Shown: one piece after another, positions 8,151 through 14,346 of the stretch
How positions within the stretch are numbered: position 1 is the first letter of the stretch
How the letters are laid out: the number at the start of each line of letters is the position of its first letter
Assembly: GCA_012270625.1 (NCBI GenBank)
Contig: JAAXHZ010000076.1
Coordinates: 1 to 21,106 of the forward strand
Reading direction: 5' to 3'
Length of the DNA stretch: 21,106 nucleotides
From: Dehalococcoidia bacterium
GTDB taxonomy: Bacteria > Chloroflexota > Dehalococcoidia > SAR202 > UBA11138
Notes under the pieces: model-generated
Told to the model about the DNA's origin: nothing
Seen by the model: the letters and a program-made list of their open reading frames with translations, nothing else
Databases searched by the model: none
Made by a program: the position numbers and the translations under genes

Positions 8151-9385
8151 GCTCTATGGATCCTGACATCGACAGTATCACCTGCGTATATCCCACCAGA
8201 ATCCATCGGGACTTTGATGATTCCGTCAGATCTAATCAGCGTATAGATCAGATTCGACTTTCCGAACACAGGCGTTGCGGTGTAACTGCCGCGAGGGCTT
8301 GAAAGCGTGACTGGTACATAATCTTCGCGACCAGATTCGGAAGGCACATCCTGAGTGAGGACTGCCGAAATCACCGGGGTTATCGGATCGCCAGTCTCGC
8401 CGGACAGCACTCGGATTGTGGGGGCAACCAGCAGGTCGAAGACCACAAGGGCCGACACAGGATTGCCGGGTAGCCCAAACAGAGGTTTGCCGTGTGCCGC
8501 CCCGACGACCGTCGGCTTGCCAGGCTTGATCGAGATTCCGTGTAGGAGCACTCCCGGCTTACCAAGCTGGTTGAGTACCTCCGCAGTCATATCGCGGGTG
8601 CTCAAAGAGCTGCCGGCGGAGAACACCAGCAAATCGGCCGACTCTATCCCTGCACGGGCGGCCTCCAGCTGCGGCATGTATTCATCGCGGACTATGCCCA
8701 TGGAAATATGGTCTGCCCCGCATTGAGCAGCCCGGACCGCAATTGTGTAGGTATTGATGTCCCTAATCTTTCCCTTTGGCGGACGAACCGAAGGACTGGT
8801 GAGCTCGTCGCCGGTAGAGACTATCGCGACAATCGGCTTGCGATAGACTGGCAGCTTTACAATGCCAAGGGCTAGGAGTCCACCGATGTCTTGGGGACGA
8901 ATACGGTGTCCGGCTTGTAGTAGGACTTCTCCTGTGCGGACGTCCTCTCCTACTTGGATGACATTCTCCCCAGGCGCCACGGGTCTCAGTACCTCTATAG
9001 AGACATCGTCAGCAGGCTGGGTTCGCTCGATCATAACAACCGCATCAGCCCCGTCCGCCAGTATCCCGCCGGTATAGGCGACCGCCGCTTCTCCGGACCC
9101 TATCCCAGCGTTAGAGGACTTTCCAGTGGGGATGTCGGCGACTATCTCGAACAGCGCAGGCAGACTTTCGGAGGCCCCGTAGGTATCACTCGCTCGCACA
9201 GAGAAGCCGTCCATGGATGACCTCGGGAACGCGGGCAGATCCTCCGGAGAGCGGATGTCCTGCGCTATCACACGTCCAAGTGATTGCTCGGTCTCAAGAG
9301 TCTCTATATCAGGAATGGGAACAAGGTGAGGCAGCAGATCGTCGAGCGCCTGCTTGGGAGACCGTACATTGAAGAACTCAGGCAC
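8147..9385 (-). CDS. moeA: Molybdopterin molybdenumtransferase MoeA
   Basis: This 412-residue single-domain MoeA is of normal length. Motifs in order are FPRSSMDGFSVRASDT (active-site region), GADAVVMIERT, VSTGDELTSP, SAGSSLSTRDMTAEVL (in place of the usual GGVSVGxxD) and LFGLPGNPVSALVVFDLL. It catalyses insertion of Mo (or W) into molybdopterin-AMP. It lies directly ahead of a second MoeA fused to a PBP-like domain and overlaps it by 4 bp. The start is GTG at 9385; a GGTGGAG sequence about 12 nt upstream is a loosely spaced ribosome binding site. A 132-bp gap separates it from fhs, so it may belong to the fhs transcript or have its own promoter. Confidence 0.93.
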   Translation of the reverse strand: MPEFFNVRSPKQALDDLLPHLVPIPDIETLETEQSLGRVIAQDIRSPEDLPAFPRSSMDGFSVRASDTYGASESLPALFEIVADIPTGKSSNAGIGSGEAAVAYTGGILADGADAVVMIERTQPADDVSIEVLRPVAPGENVIQVGEDVRTGEVLLQAGHRIRPQDIGGLLALGIVKLPVYRKPIVAIVSTGDELTSPSVRPPKGKIRDINTYTIAVRAAQCGADHISMGIVRDEYMPQLEAARAGIESADLLVFSAGSSLSTRDMTAEVLNQLGKPGVLLHGISIKPGKPTVVGAAHGKPLFGLPGNPVSALVVFDLLVAPTIRVLSGETGDPITPVISAVLTQDVPSESGREDYVPVTLSSPRGSYTATPVFGKSNLIYTLIRSDGIIKVPMDSGGIYAGDTVDVRIHRA

Positions 9386-9517
9386 GGCTCAGTCTCACTC
9401 CACCCGCTGGTATGGCTTCCCTACACCTCGATAAGCCCAGCTGTCGAACCCGGTTCAGGGATCGGTTGCCGGACTGGACGGATCGCATCCCAAACTTTGG
9501 TATGAAATCCTATCAGG
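9386..9517. other. fhs-moeA intergenic gap with an 11-bp palindrome
   Basis: These 132 bp between fhs and moeA hold no reading frame that matches a family. A perfect inverted repeat GAACC-C-GGTTC lies at 9446-9456 and could be an operator or a small hairpin. No U-tract terminator and no convincing -35/-10 pair are visible on the minus strand. I looked for the conserved core of the Moco riboswitch and did not see it by eye. Confidence 0.35.
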
Positions 9518-11143
9518 CTACAACCCAATAATCGCCCCTTTGTCGTCCACGTCGAGCTGACGAGGAGACCCCGGCAGGCCCGGCATCGTGACGATGTTCC
9601 CGGCGATCGGGTAGATGAATCCGGCGCCAACAGAGGCCCTGACGTCTGATACCTGGAACGTGTATCCGGACGGACACCCTTTCAGCGCTGCCCGGTGCGA
9701 TATTGACAAGTGGGTCTTCGCCATGCACACGGGTAGGTTGCCCCATCCCCTGTTTTCGAACTGTCGGAGCTGCCGGCCTGCGGCCAACACGTACGTCACC
9801 CGCTCGGCGTTGTAAACACGCTGCGCCAGTGCAAACACCTTGTCCCGGAGCGATGCGTCGATCGGATAGGCGTAGTCTATCTCTGGGTGGTCGTCGGCGC
9901 TGGCTGCCTCGATCACTGCCTCCGCAAGGTCGATCCCGCCAGCGCCACCATCCGAGAAGACCTTGCTTTCTACCGCCGCGAACGCGCCGGCCTCTTCAGC
10001 GCCTCGCTTCATGATGGCGGTCTCCTCGGGCGTATCGGTAGGGAAGTGATTGAGCGCGACTACTACGGGCAGGTTGAAAGACCGAATCATTCCGATCAGA
10101 TGCGTCAGATTCGCCATACCCTTCTCAACGGCTTCGGTGTTGGGCGCTTCCAGCTCGCGCCTTCTCACACCGCCGTGATATTTGACAGCGCGGACCGACG
10201 CCACTATCACGGCAGCGTGTGGCTCAAGACCATTGAACCTTGCCTTGATGTGCATGAACTTCTCGAAGCCCAGGTCCGCGCCGAATCCAGCTTCTGATAG
10301 AACGTAGTCCGCGTATCCAAGCGCGAGTCTGTCCCCAACCACGGACGAGCAGCCGTGCGCGATGTTCCCGAACGGCCCCGCGTGAACGACGACAGGCTGT
10401 CCCTCGGTCGTCTGAACGATGTTGGGCTGGATCGCGTATCTGAGCAGAGACATCATTGAACCGACGGCTTCGACATCGTCCGCGGTCACAGGATCGCCCT
10501 GATTCGTGTATCCGACAACGACGCGGCTGATTCGCTCTCGAAGGTCGGCCAGGTCGCGTGACAGCGCCAGGATTGCCATGATCTCTGAAGCGGTCACTAT
10601 GTCAAAGCCGCTCTCACGCACGGGGGCGTTGTTAGGCCCGCCGATGCCGGTCATGATGGTCCGGAGAGCGCGGTCCTCTACGTCGGTTACGCGCCTCCAG
10701 GTAATTCCCTCTGGTCTGAAGCCGTCGATCTGACCCCGCTGTGCAGCGTTGTCGGTTAATGCCGACAAAAGGTTGTGAGCAGAGCCGACGGCGTGCGCAT
10801 CCCCAGTGAAGTGAATGTTGACTTCGTCTTCCGGCTCGATCAGGCTCTTCCCTCCACCTGTGCCGCCGCCCTTGATGCCGAAGATCGGACCGAGAGAAGG
10901 TTCCCTAAGAGTTGCTACAACGTTCTTGCCTAGACGGCCCATCGCTTGAGTAAGTCCGACCGTCGTCGTGGTCTTGCCTTCGCCAGCCGGTGTGGGGGTA
11001 ATTCCGGTGACGACGACCATCTTCCCGCGTCGTCCGTCGTCCCGTATTGCGTCCAAAGGTATCTTCGCCTTGTAGTGCCCGTAAGGGATTATCGAGTCGC
11101 GGGCCAATCCAAGCTCCTCCGCGACTTCTATAATGGGACGCAT
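9518..11143 (-). CDS. fhs: Formate-tetrahydrofolate ligase
   Basis: Fhs makes 10-formyl-THF from formate, THF and ATP, or runs in reverse to release formate and ATP. The 541-residue protein is close to the usual length of about 555, with a slightly short N-terminus. The N-terminal YGHYKAKI segment, the P-loop TPAGEGKTTTTVGL (K58), REPSLGPIFGIKGG and HFTGDAHAVGSAHNLLSA are all family signatures, and the C-terminus has MPGLPGSPRQLDVD. The ATG at 11143 has a strong GGAGG Shine-Dalgarno sequence 7 nt upstream. It is the first gene of the C1/molybdenum cluster and is preceded by a long structured leader. Next to formate dehydrogenase it may either assimilate formate or feed formate from C1-folate into oxidation; the direction cannot be read from the sequence. 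Confidence 0.96.
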   Translation of the reverse strand: MRPIIEVAEELGLARDSIIPYGHYKAKIPLDAIRDDGRRGKMVVVTGITPTPAGEGKTTTTVGLTQAMGRLGKNVVATLREPSLGPIFGIKGGGTGGGKSLIEPEDEVNIHFTGDAHAVGSAHNLLSALTDNAAQRGQIDGFRPEGITWRRVTDVEDRALRTIMTGIGGPNNAPVRESGFDIVTASEIMAILALSRDLADLRERISRVVVGYTNQGDPVTADDVEAVGSMMSLLRYAIQPNIVQTTEGQPVVVHAGPFGNIAHGCSSVVGDRLALGYADYVLSEAGFGADLGFEKFMHIKARFNGLEPHAAVIVASVRAVKYHGGVRRRELEAPNTEAVEKGMANLTHLIGMIRSFNLPVVVALNHFPTDTPEETAIMKRGAEEAGAFAAVESKVFSDGGAGGIDLAEAVIEAASADDHPEIDYAYPIDASLRDKVFALAQRVYNAERVTYVLAAGRQLRQFENRGWGNLPVCMAKTHLSISHRAALKGCPSGYTFQVSDVRASVGAGFIYPIAGNIVTMPGLPGSPRQLDVDDKGAIIGL

Positions 11144-11203
11144 GAAGTTACCTCCGGTGTAACTTGGTGCAGTGAGGCGAACGAATAGTCAGCTTACCAG
11201 GGT

Positions 11204-11260
11204 CTCTCGGTATCCAGATTCGCCAGTGCGCTGGCCTATGGATTCCCGCCTTAGCGAGAG
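11204..11260 (-). ncRNA. Candidate structured RNA element in the fhs 5' leader
   Basis: Nested inverted repeats form one long irregular hairpin. The outer stem is CTCTCG (11204-11209) with CGAGAG (11255-11260). The middle stem is ATCCA (11212-11216) with TGGAT (11239-11243). The inner stem is GCCAG (11222-11226) with CTGGC (11231-11235) around a TGCG loop. Two asymmetric internal loops separate the stems. It lies about 60-120 nt upstream of the fhs ATG, inside the leader predicted from the promoter at 11345-11372. It could be a regulatory RNA. It could also be a degenerate dispersed repeat, because GGATTCCCGCCTT followed by GCGAGAGTGACA resembles a common bacterial hairpin repeat. I could not match it by eye to the ZTP, THF, glycine or SAM riboswitch cores. 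Confidence 0.4.
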
Positions 11261-11344
11261 TGACATATAGTGACAGGCTCCTTCAGTTTGCAATGGCCGA
11301 AAGACCCTGCCAGCTTGCGGAACGCTTGCTAGAACGTCTGTCGA

Positions 11345-11372
11345 ATTGTAGCATACGAACCTACCCAGTCAA
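11345..11372 (-). promoter_or_regulatory. Predicted housekeeping promoter for fhs
   Basis: On the minus strand a -35 box TTGACT (11372-11367) and a -10 box TACAAT (11350-11345) are separated by 16 bp, with TGC directly before the -10 (extended -10). Five of six bases match consensus in each box. Transcription would start near 11338, giving a leader of about 195 nt before the fhs ATG, which encloses the hairpin at 11204-11260. Confidence 0.65.
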
Positions 11373-11412
11373 CTTTGTGGGTGTTTCCAACCAGTAGCCT
11401 AGAACGATCGAT

Positions 11413-11593
11413 ATGAGGGGAGTCGTATTCATCGGCGACCGCAGGGTCGAACTTTTAGAGATCTGCCGGAACCTGAGCTGGGACCGGGGGAAGTCTTGCT
11501 GAAGATTATGGCTTCCGGTCTATGCGGGAGCGATCTCAGCAGGTATAGATCACCGGCGTCCGGGTTGGCTCCACCGCTGCATGTGGCTGGACA
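11413..11593 (+). pseudogene. Frameshifted, truncated 5' end of a zinc-dependent alcohol dehydrogenase (MDR family) gene
   Basis: From ATG 11413 the reading frame gives MRGVVFIGDRRVELLEI, a typical MDR alcohol/polyol dehydrogenase N-terminus. After about 11464 the homology continues one frame over (frame of 11466) as PEPELGPGEVLLKIMASG, then LCGSDLSRYR and PPLHVAG. The GLCGSDL stretch holds the catalytic-zinc cysteine of the family. The two pieces join if one base was lost near 11464-11468; as it stands, the first frame reaches a TGA soon after the shift. Homology stops near 11593, where a GHE motif would be expected, and the rest of the roughly 340-residue protein is absent. No Shine-Dalgarno sequence precedes the ATG. 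This is a gene relic filling most of the otherwise empty stretch between fhs and the repeat-protein gene. Confidence 0.83.
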
Positions 11594-11637
11594 GGTAAAC
11601 CTGTGTTCGTTTGGGAGTAATGCACGTTTAAGTAAAC
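11591..11637 (+). promoter_or_regulatory. Two operator-like inverted repeats upstream of the repeat-protein gene
   Basis: ACAGGT-AA-ACCTGT (11591-11604) is a perfect 6-bp inverted repeat, and GTTTA-AG-TAAAC (11626-11637) a perfect 5-bp one. Both contain the core TAAAC, and their centres are 34 bp apart, about three helical turns. The second overlaps the place where a -35 box would sit for the TATAAT at 11645. This arrangement fits a dimeric regulator, but no regulator gene is nearby. Confidence 0.4.
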
Positions 11638-11644
11638 AAGGCGG

Positions 11645-11650
11645 TATAAT
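11645..11650 (+). promoter_or_regulatory. -10 box of the repeat-protein gene
   Basis: A perfect TATAAT is followed by a predicted start near 11657, which gives a leader of about 26 nt before the ATG at 11683. No good -35 hexamer is seen 16-18 bp upstream (the region reads TGCACG); instead an inverted repeat sits there, suggesting that an activator or a repressor controls this promoter. Confidence 0.6.
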
Positions 11651-11682
11651 GTAGTGGCCAAGCCATGTGCAAGGAGGACAGC

Positions 11683-12477
11683 ATGAAGGAACGTGGCGAC
11701 ACTATCATCGGAGAAGCGGCAATCAAGTTCGGTATCGAGTACAGAGACCTTCTGCACGATCAGGGCGTCTGCATCCACGTTCTGGGGGATGTCAGCGACG
11801 ATGATGAGCACGAGCTGCTGAGGTTCGACTGCTTCGATCACGAGCCCCACTATCACTACGGGCCGCAGAAGCGCAATCAGCGCCTTATGCTCGACAAGAC
11901 TACCGAAGGCGACTCACTGGACTGGACTCTCCAGCAGATTCGGGACCGGCTGCCCGAGATGATCGAGAGGGCAGGGTACCCCGAGCTCGCAGAGGCCGCG
12001 GGAGAGATCGACCTCAGCTCGGCCATCGCCGATTTGGAGTCCCAGTCCCGAGATCTCGCCGTGGCGGGACGCCGGACGGTGATGCACGATCGGGGCGACG
12101 TAATCCTGGAGGCCGGCCCCGTGCGATTCGGCGTCGAATTCCGTGAGCTTGCAAATGACCGTGGCGTAGCGATTCACGTCCTTGGAGACGTGTCGGGCGA
12201 CGAGCACGAGCTCCTGACGTTTGACTGCTTTGAGCGGGCGCCTCACTATCACTATGGTCCGAGGGCCAAGAACCAGCGCTTGTACCTGGACACTACGACG
12301 GTACCCGACCCACTTGGGTGGGCCCTCGATCTCTTCAAGGGCGGTAAGCTCGGTTCAATGCTCGACAGGGCGGGATACGCAGATCACGCTGCGCGACTGA
12401 ACCCTTCACTGGTGCATGGAGCCGTTGCCGAGCTAGAGACGGTCTCACGAGAGATGGAAGCCGCGAACGCGCAGTAG
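11683..12477 (+). CDS. Uncharacterised protein made of two tandem HYHYGP-motif repeats
   Basis: I do not recognise a function. The 264-residue protein is two copies of one module, residues about 5-127 and 138-264. Each has a beta-rich first half (IIGEAAIKFGIEYRDLL / VILEAGPVRFGVEFREL), then IHVLGDV, a conserved EHELLxFDCF stretch and PHYHYGP, then NQRLxLD and a helical tail with RAGY near residues 97-100 and 229-232. The repeated Cys (50, 182) and His (55/57/59 and 188/190 regions) residues could bind metal, but that is a guess. There is no signal peptide or membrane segment, and it is acidic and probably cytoplasmic. The start at 11683 is chosen over 11665 because AAGGAGG (11671-11677) sits 5 nt before it. 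The gene is transcribed alone, between a gene relic and a convergent exporter gene. Confidence 0.85.
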   Translation: MKERGDTIIGEAAIKFGIEYRDLLHDQGVCIHVLGDVSDDDEHELLRFDCFDHEPHYHYGPQKRNQRLMLDKTTEGDSLDWTLQQIRDRLPEMIERAGYPELAEAAGEIDLSSAIADLESQSRDLAVAGRRTVMHDRGDVILEAGPVRFGVEFRELANDRGVAIHVLGDVSGDEHELLTFDCFERAPHYHYGPRAKNQRLYLDTTTVPDPLGWALDLFKGGKLGSMLDRAGYADHAARLNPSLVHGAVAELETVSREMEAANAQ

Positions 12478-12510
12478 CGCACGCTTTCCATACAACCAAA
12501 GTAGGCACAT

Positions 12511-12540
12511 CGCGTTGTCGGTTGAATCACCGGCAACGCG
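12511..12540. terminator. Hairpin between the convergent repeat-protein and MFS genes
   Basis: CGCGTTG-T-CGG pairs with CCG-G-CAACGCG around an 8-nt loop: an 11-pair stem with one G-U wobble in RNA. It starts 33 bp after the repeat-protein stop and lies between two converging genes, where a bidirectional terminator would be expected. There is no adjacent U run on either strand, so termination is plausible but not certain. The remainder of 12478-12698 shows nothing else I can name. Confidence 0.45.
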
Positions 12541-12698
12541 GTCGCCTCTCGTGTGCTCTTACTCGGCCCAGGTATTGTCAGAATCTGGCTAGTGAGCGCT
12601 GCGAGGAGACTCCGACGACACCACGGCCTGGGAGCAGAGAGGTCATGAGAGTTCGTCTTGGTGCTGACAAGGCGGCGTGGCACTGATGTGCGTCACGA

Positions 12699-14096
12699 CT
12701 ACTGGAATGCTCTCAGTCGCTTCTGGGTCAGCAGTACAATCGCTGCGACGGCCAGTAGAAGCCCACCCAAAATGGAGATGGCAGTCGGGCCGCCGAAGTA
12801 GTCCACGGCCAGGCCCGCAGGCAGCATCCCGAGGGGCATCAGTCCAAAGTTCATCATGAATACGCTCATGACACGTCCTCGGTACTGATCCTCGACGACT
12901 TCCATAATCAGCCCCATATTGATCGTTCTACGACCGGAGTCACCGAGACCAACCAGAAGCATGATAGCCGCTGCAGCATAGTAGTATGGGAACGCGGCGA
13001 TCAGGAGAAGTGCGACCCCTGACGCGAATGCTCCAACGATCAGCAGCATTCCGCGACGCCAATTTCCTAGAGCTGCGATCACAAGCGAACCCGCCAGCGA
13101 GCCTCCTCCCATAATCGCTACTAGCAGTCCCATGGAGTCTGGACCTCTGCCGTATATGTCCACGACGAATACCGGCAGCAGCATTCGGAAAGGTGAGGCA
13201 AACAGGGTCGTAGCCAGCCCCATTACCAGCAGCACCAACACCATCTGGTTACCCTTGATGTAGCTGAGCCCGGCGACGATGTCGCTCAGCATGGCCCGTT
13301 TGCGAGAGGATGTTGACCCGTTAGTCTGTCTGATCAAGGTGGTCATGAAGACCGCCAAGATGCTGAGTCCGGTGATCACAAAGTACACGTTGGCCGGTCC
13401 CGCGAAAGCGTATAGGCTGCCGGCTATTGCTGGGGCCAGCAGCGTCATGGCGCTCATACCCGCGGCGTTCAGCGCCATGGCGTTACCAATCTTCTCGGGG
13501 GCAACTACTTGTGGAATGATCGCCTGACGAGCTGGCATCATGAATGACCAGATGGCCCCCTGAATCAGGGAGGCCGCAAAAAGATGGTACCACCGGACTA
13601 ATTCCGTGAAGATGGCAATACCGACGACGAGCGCCAGCAGGCCAACGATTATCTGGCCAATCTGAATCAGTCGCTTGCGGTCGAATCTGTCGGCAATTGC
13701 CCCACCAAATAACGCCAACACGAGCATGGGAACTGCTGATCCGGCGCTGACGATCCCCAGAAGTGACGCTGACCCGGTGAGGTCGTACACCAGGTATCCA
13801 CGCGCCAGCATCTGCATCTGCATACCGCCCATCATCGCTATCATCCCGAGCCACAGCACAAGGTAGTCGCGGCTCTTCAGCGATGAGAACGTGTTGCGCC
13901 ATCCCCTCTGAGGCTGCACTTCCGTGCGAGGGGGGAGCTGAGAACGTGGGCCTACAGGGGGTGGTATTTCCCGGTTGCGGACCAGCCCATTGACGTTGAC
14001 CGGGTTTCTGGAAGAGTCGGATTCTTGAGGATCGCCCGCTAACGCGGGTGATAAGACGCCCTCGTCTTCAGAGGGCTTGCGTGAATCGGATTCCAT
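12699..14096 (-). CDS. MFS transporter, MFS_3/EntS-like exporter family
   Basis: A 465-residue integral membrane protein. Residues 1-70 are hydrophilic, rich in Pro/Ser/Asp and probably disordered. From about residue 75 there are about 12 hydrophobic segments in two halves ([39 protein letters not shown] and others). The loop after helix 2 has [13 protein letters not shown], the MFS motif [20 protein letters not shown] is typical of the EntS/'transmembrane secretion effector' branch that exports siderophores, drugs or other small molecules; the substrate here is unknown. The ATG at 14096 has no Shine-Dalgarno sequence, and a weak promoter lies almost on top of it. The gene is transcribed away from aroC and is probably monocistronic. 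Confidence 0.88.
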   Translation of the reverse strand: MESDSRKPSEDEGVLSPALAGDPQESDSSRNPVNVNGLVRNREIPPPVGPRSQLPPRTEVQPQRGWRNTFSSLKSRDYLVLWLGMIAMMGGMQMQMLARGYLVYDLTGSASLLGIVSAGSAVPMLVLALFGGAIADRFDRKRLIQIGQIIVGLLALVVGIAIFTELVRWYHLFAASLIQGAIWSFMMPARQAIIPQVVAPEKIGNAMALNAAGMSAMTLLAPAIAGSLYAFAGPANVYFVITGLSILAVFMTTLIRQTNGSTSSRKRAMLSDIVAGLSYIKGNQMVLVLLVMGLATTLFASPFRMLLPVFVVDIYGRGPDSMGLLVAIMGGGSLAGSLVIAALGNWRRGMLLIVGAFASGVALLLIAAFPYYYAAAAIMLLVGLGDSGRRTINMGLIMEVVEDQYRGRVMSVFMMNFGLMPLGMLPAGLAVDYFGGPTAISILGGLLLAVAAIVLLTQKRLRAFQ

Positions 14097-14102
14097 GAAA
14101 TC

Positions 14103-14132
14103 AGTCTATCGGGAACTTGATCTGCGGTTCAA
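14103..14132 (-). promoter_or_regulatory. Weak promoter candidate for the MFS gene, possibly giving a leaderless mRNA
   Basis: On the minus strand TTGAAC and TAGACT (each four of six consensus bases) are 18 bp apart, and the -10-like box ends 6 nt before the MFS ATG. If it is used, the transcript would begin at or very near the start codon, which would agree with the missing Shine-Dalgarno sequence. Confidence 0.25.
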
Positions 14133-14148
14133 GGGCGGGAGGGGAAGT

Positions 14149-14217
14149 GGGCCCGGACCACGAGCCGCGCTCGCCCGTGAAACACGGGAGGCGCTCGCAG
14201 GTGTTCAGACCGGGCCC
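14149..14217 (+). other. Strong stem-loop structure in the aroC leader
   Basis: GGGCCCGG (14149-14156) is exactly complementary to CCGGGCCC (14210-14217). Between them CCCGTG-AAA-CACGGG (14174-14188) is a perfect 6-bp hairpin, and CGAGC (14161-14165) can pair with GCTCG further in. The element lies 130-200 nt upstream of the aroC ATG in the 250-bp gap between divergent genes. I see no T-box sequence, leader peptide of repeated aromatic codons or U-tract terminator. It may be a leader RNA fold, a terminator for upstream transcription or a palindromic repeat. Confidence 0.4.
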
Positions 14218-14346
14218 TCCTTGGCTTCTGCTGAGGAGAATCAGCACTCAGATGATAACATATCCGGGCACGTGGTCTTCGCATCTGTGAACCGCCAGAA
14301 AAGACCAACCCATGACATATACAGGGAGATCACTGGAGGCGCTCTA

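Noticed and set aside
9440..9470. tRNA-like T-arm (GGTTCGA on the minus strand)
   Set aside because: No acceptor stem, anticodon arm or CCA-side pairing can be built around it; it is part of a short palindrome.
11144..11338. ZTP, THF, glycine, SAM or cobalamin riboswitch in the fhs leader
   Set aside because: Some short stretches are suggestive, but I could not lay the conserved core of any of these on the sequence; kept only as an unassigned structure.
11665..11682. Earlier ATG for the repeat protein
   Set aside because: The ATG at 11665 lies only about 8 nt after the predicted transcription start and lacks a Shine-Dalgarno sequence; AAGGAGG sits correctly for 11683.
12384..12683. Open frame on the minus strand over the end of the repeat-protein gene
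   Set aside because: No family resemblance, mostly antisense to a well-supported gene, and no ribosome site.
14077..14346. N-terminal extension of chorismate synthase
   Set aside because: The frame is open, but the extra 90 residues match nothing, cross the start of the divergent MFS gene and lack a ribosome site, whereas the ATG at 14347 has GGAGG and the conserved N-terminus.
14097..14346. T-box leader for aroC
   Set aside because: No T-box consensus, specifier loop or terminator/antiterminator pair is visible.
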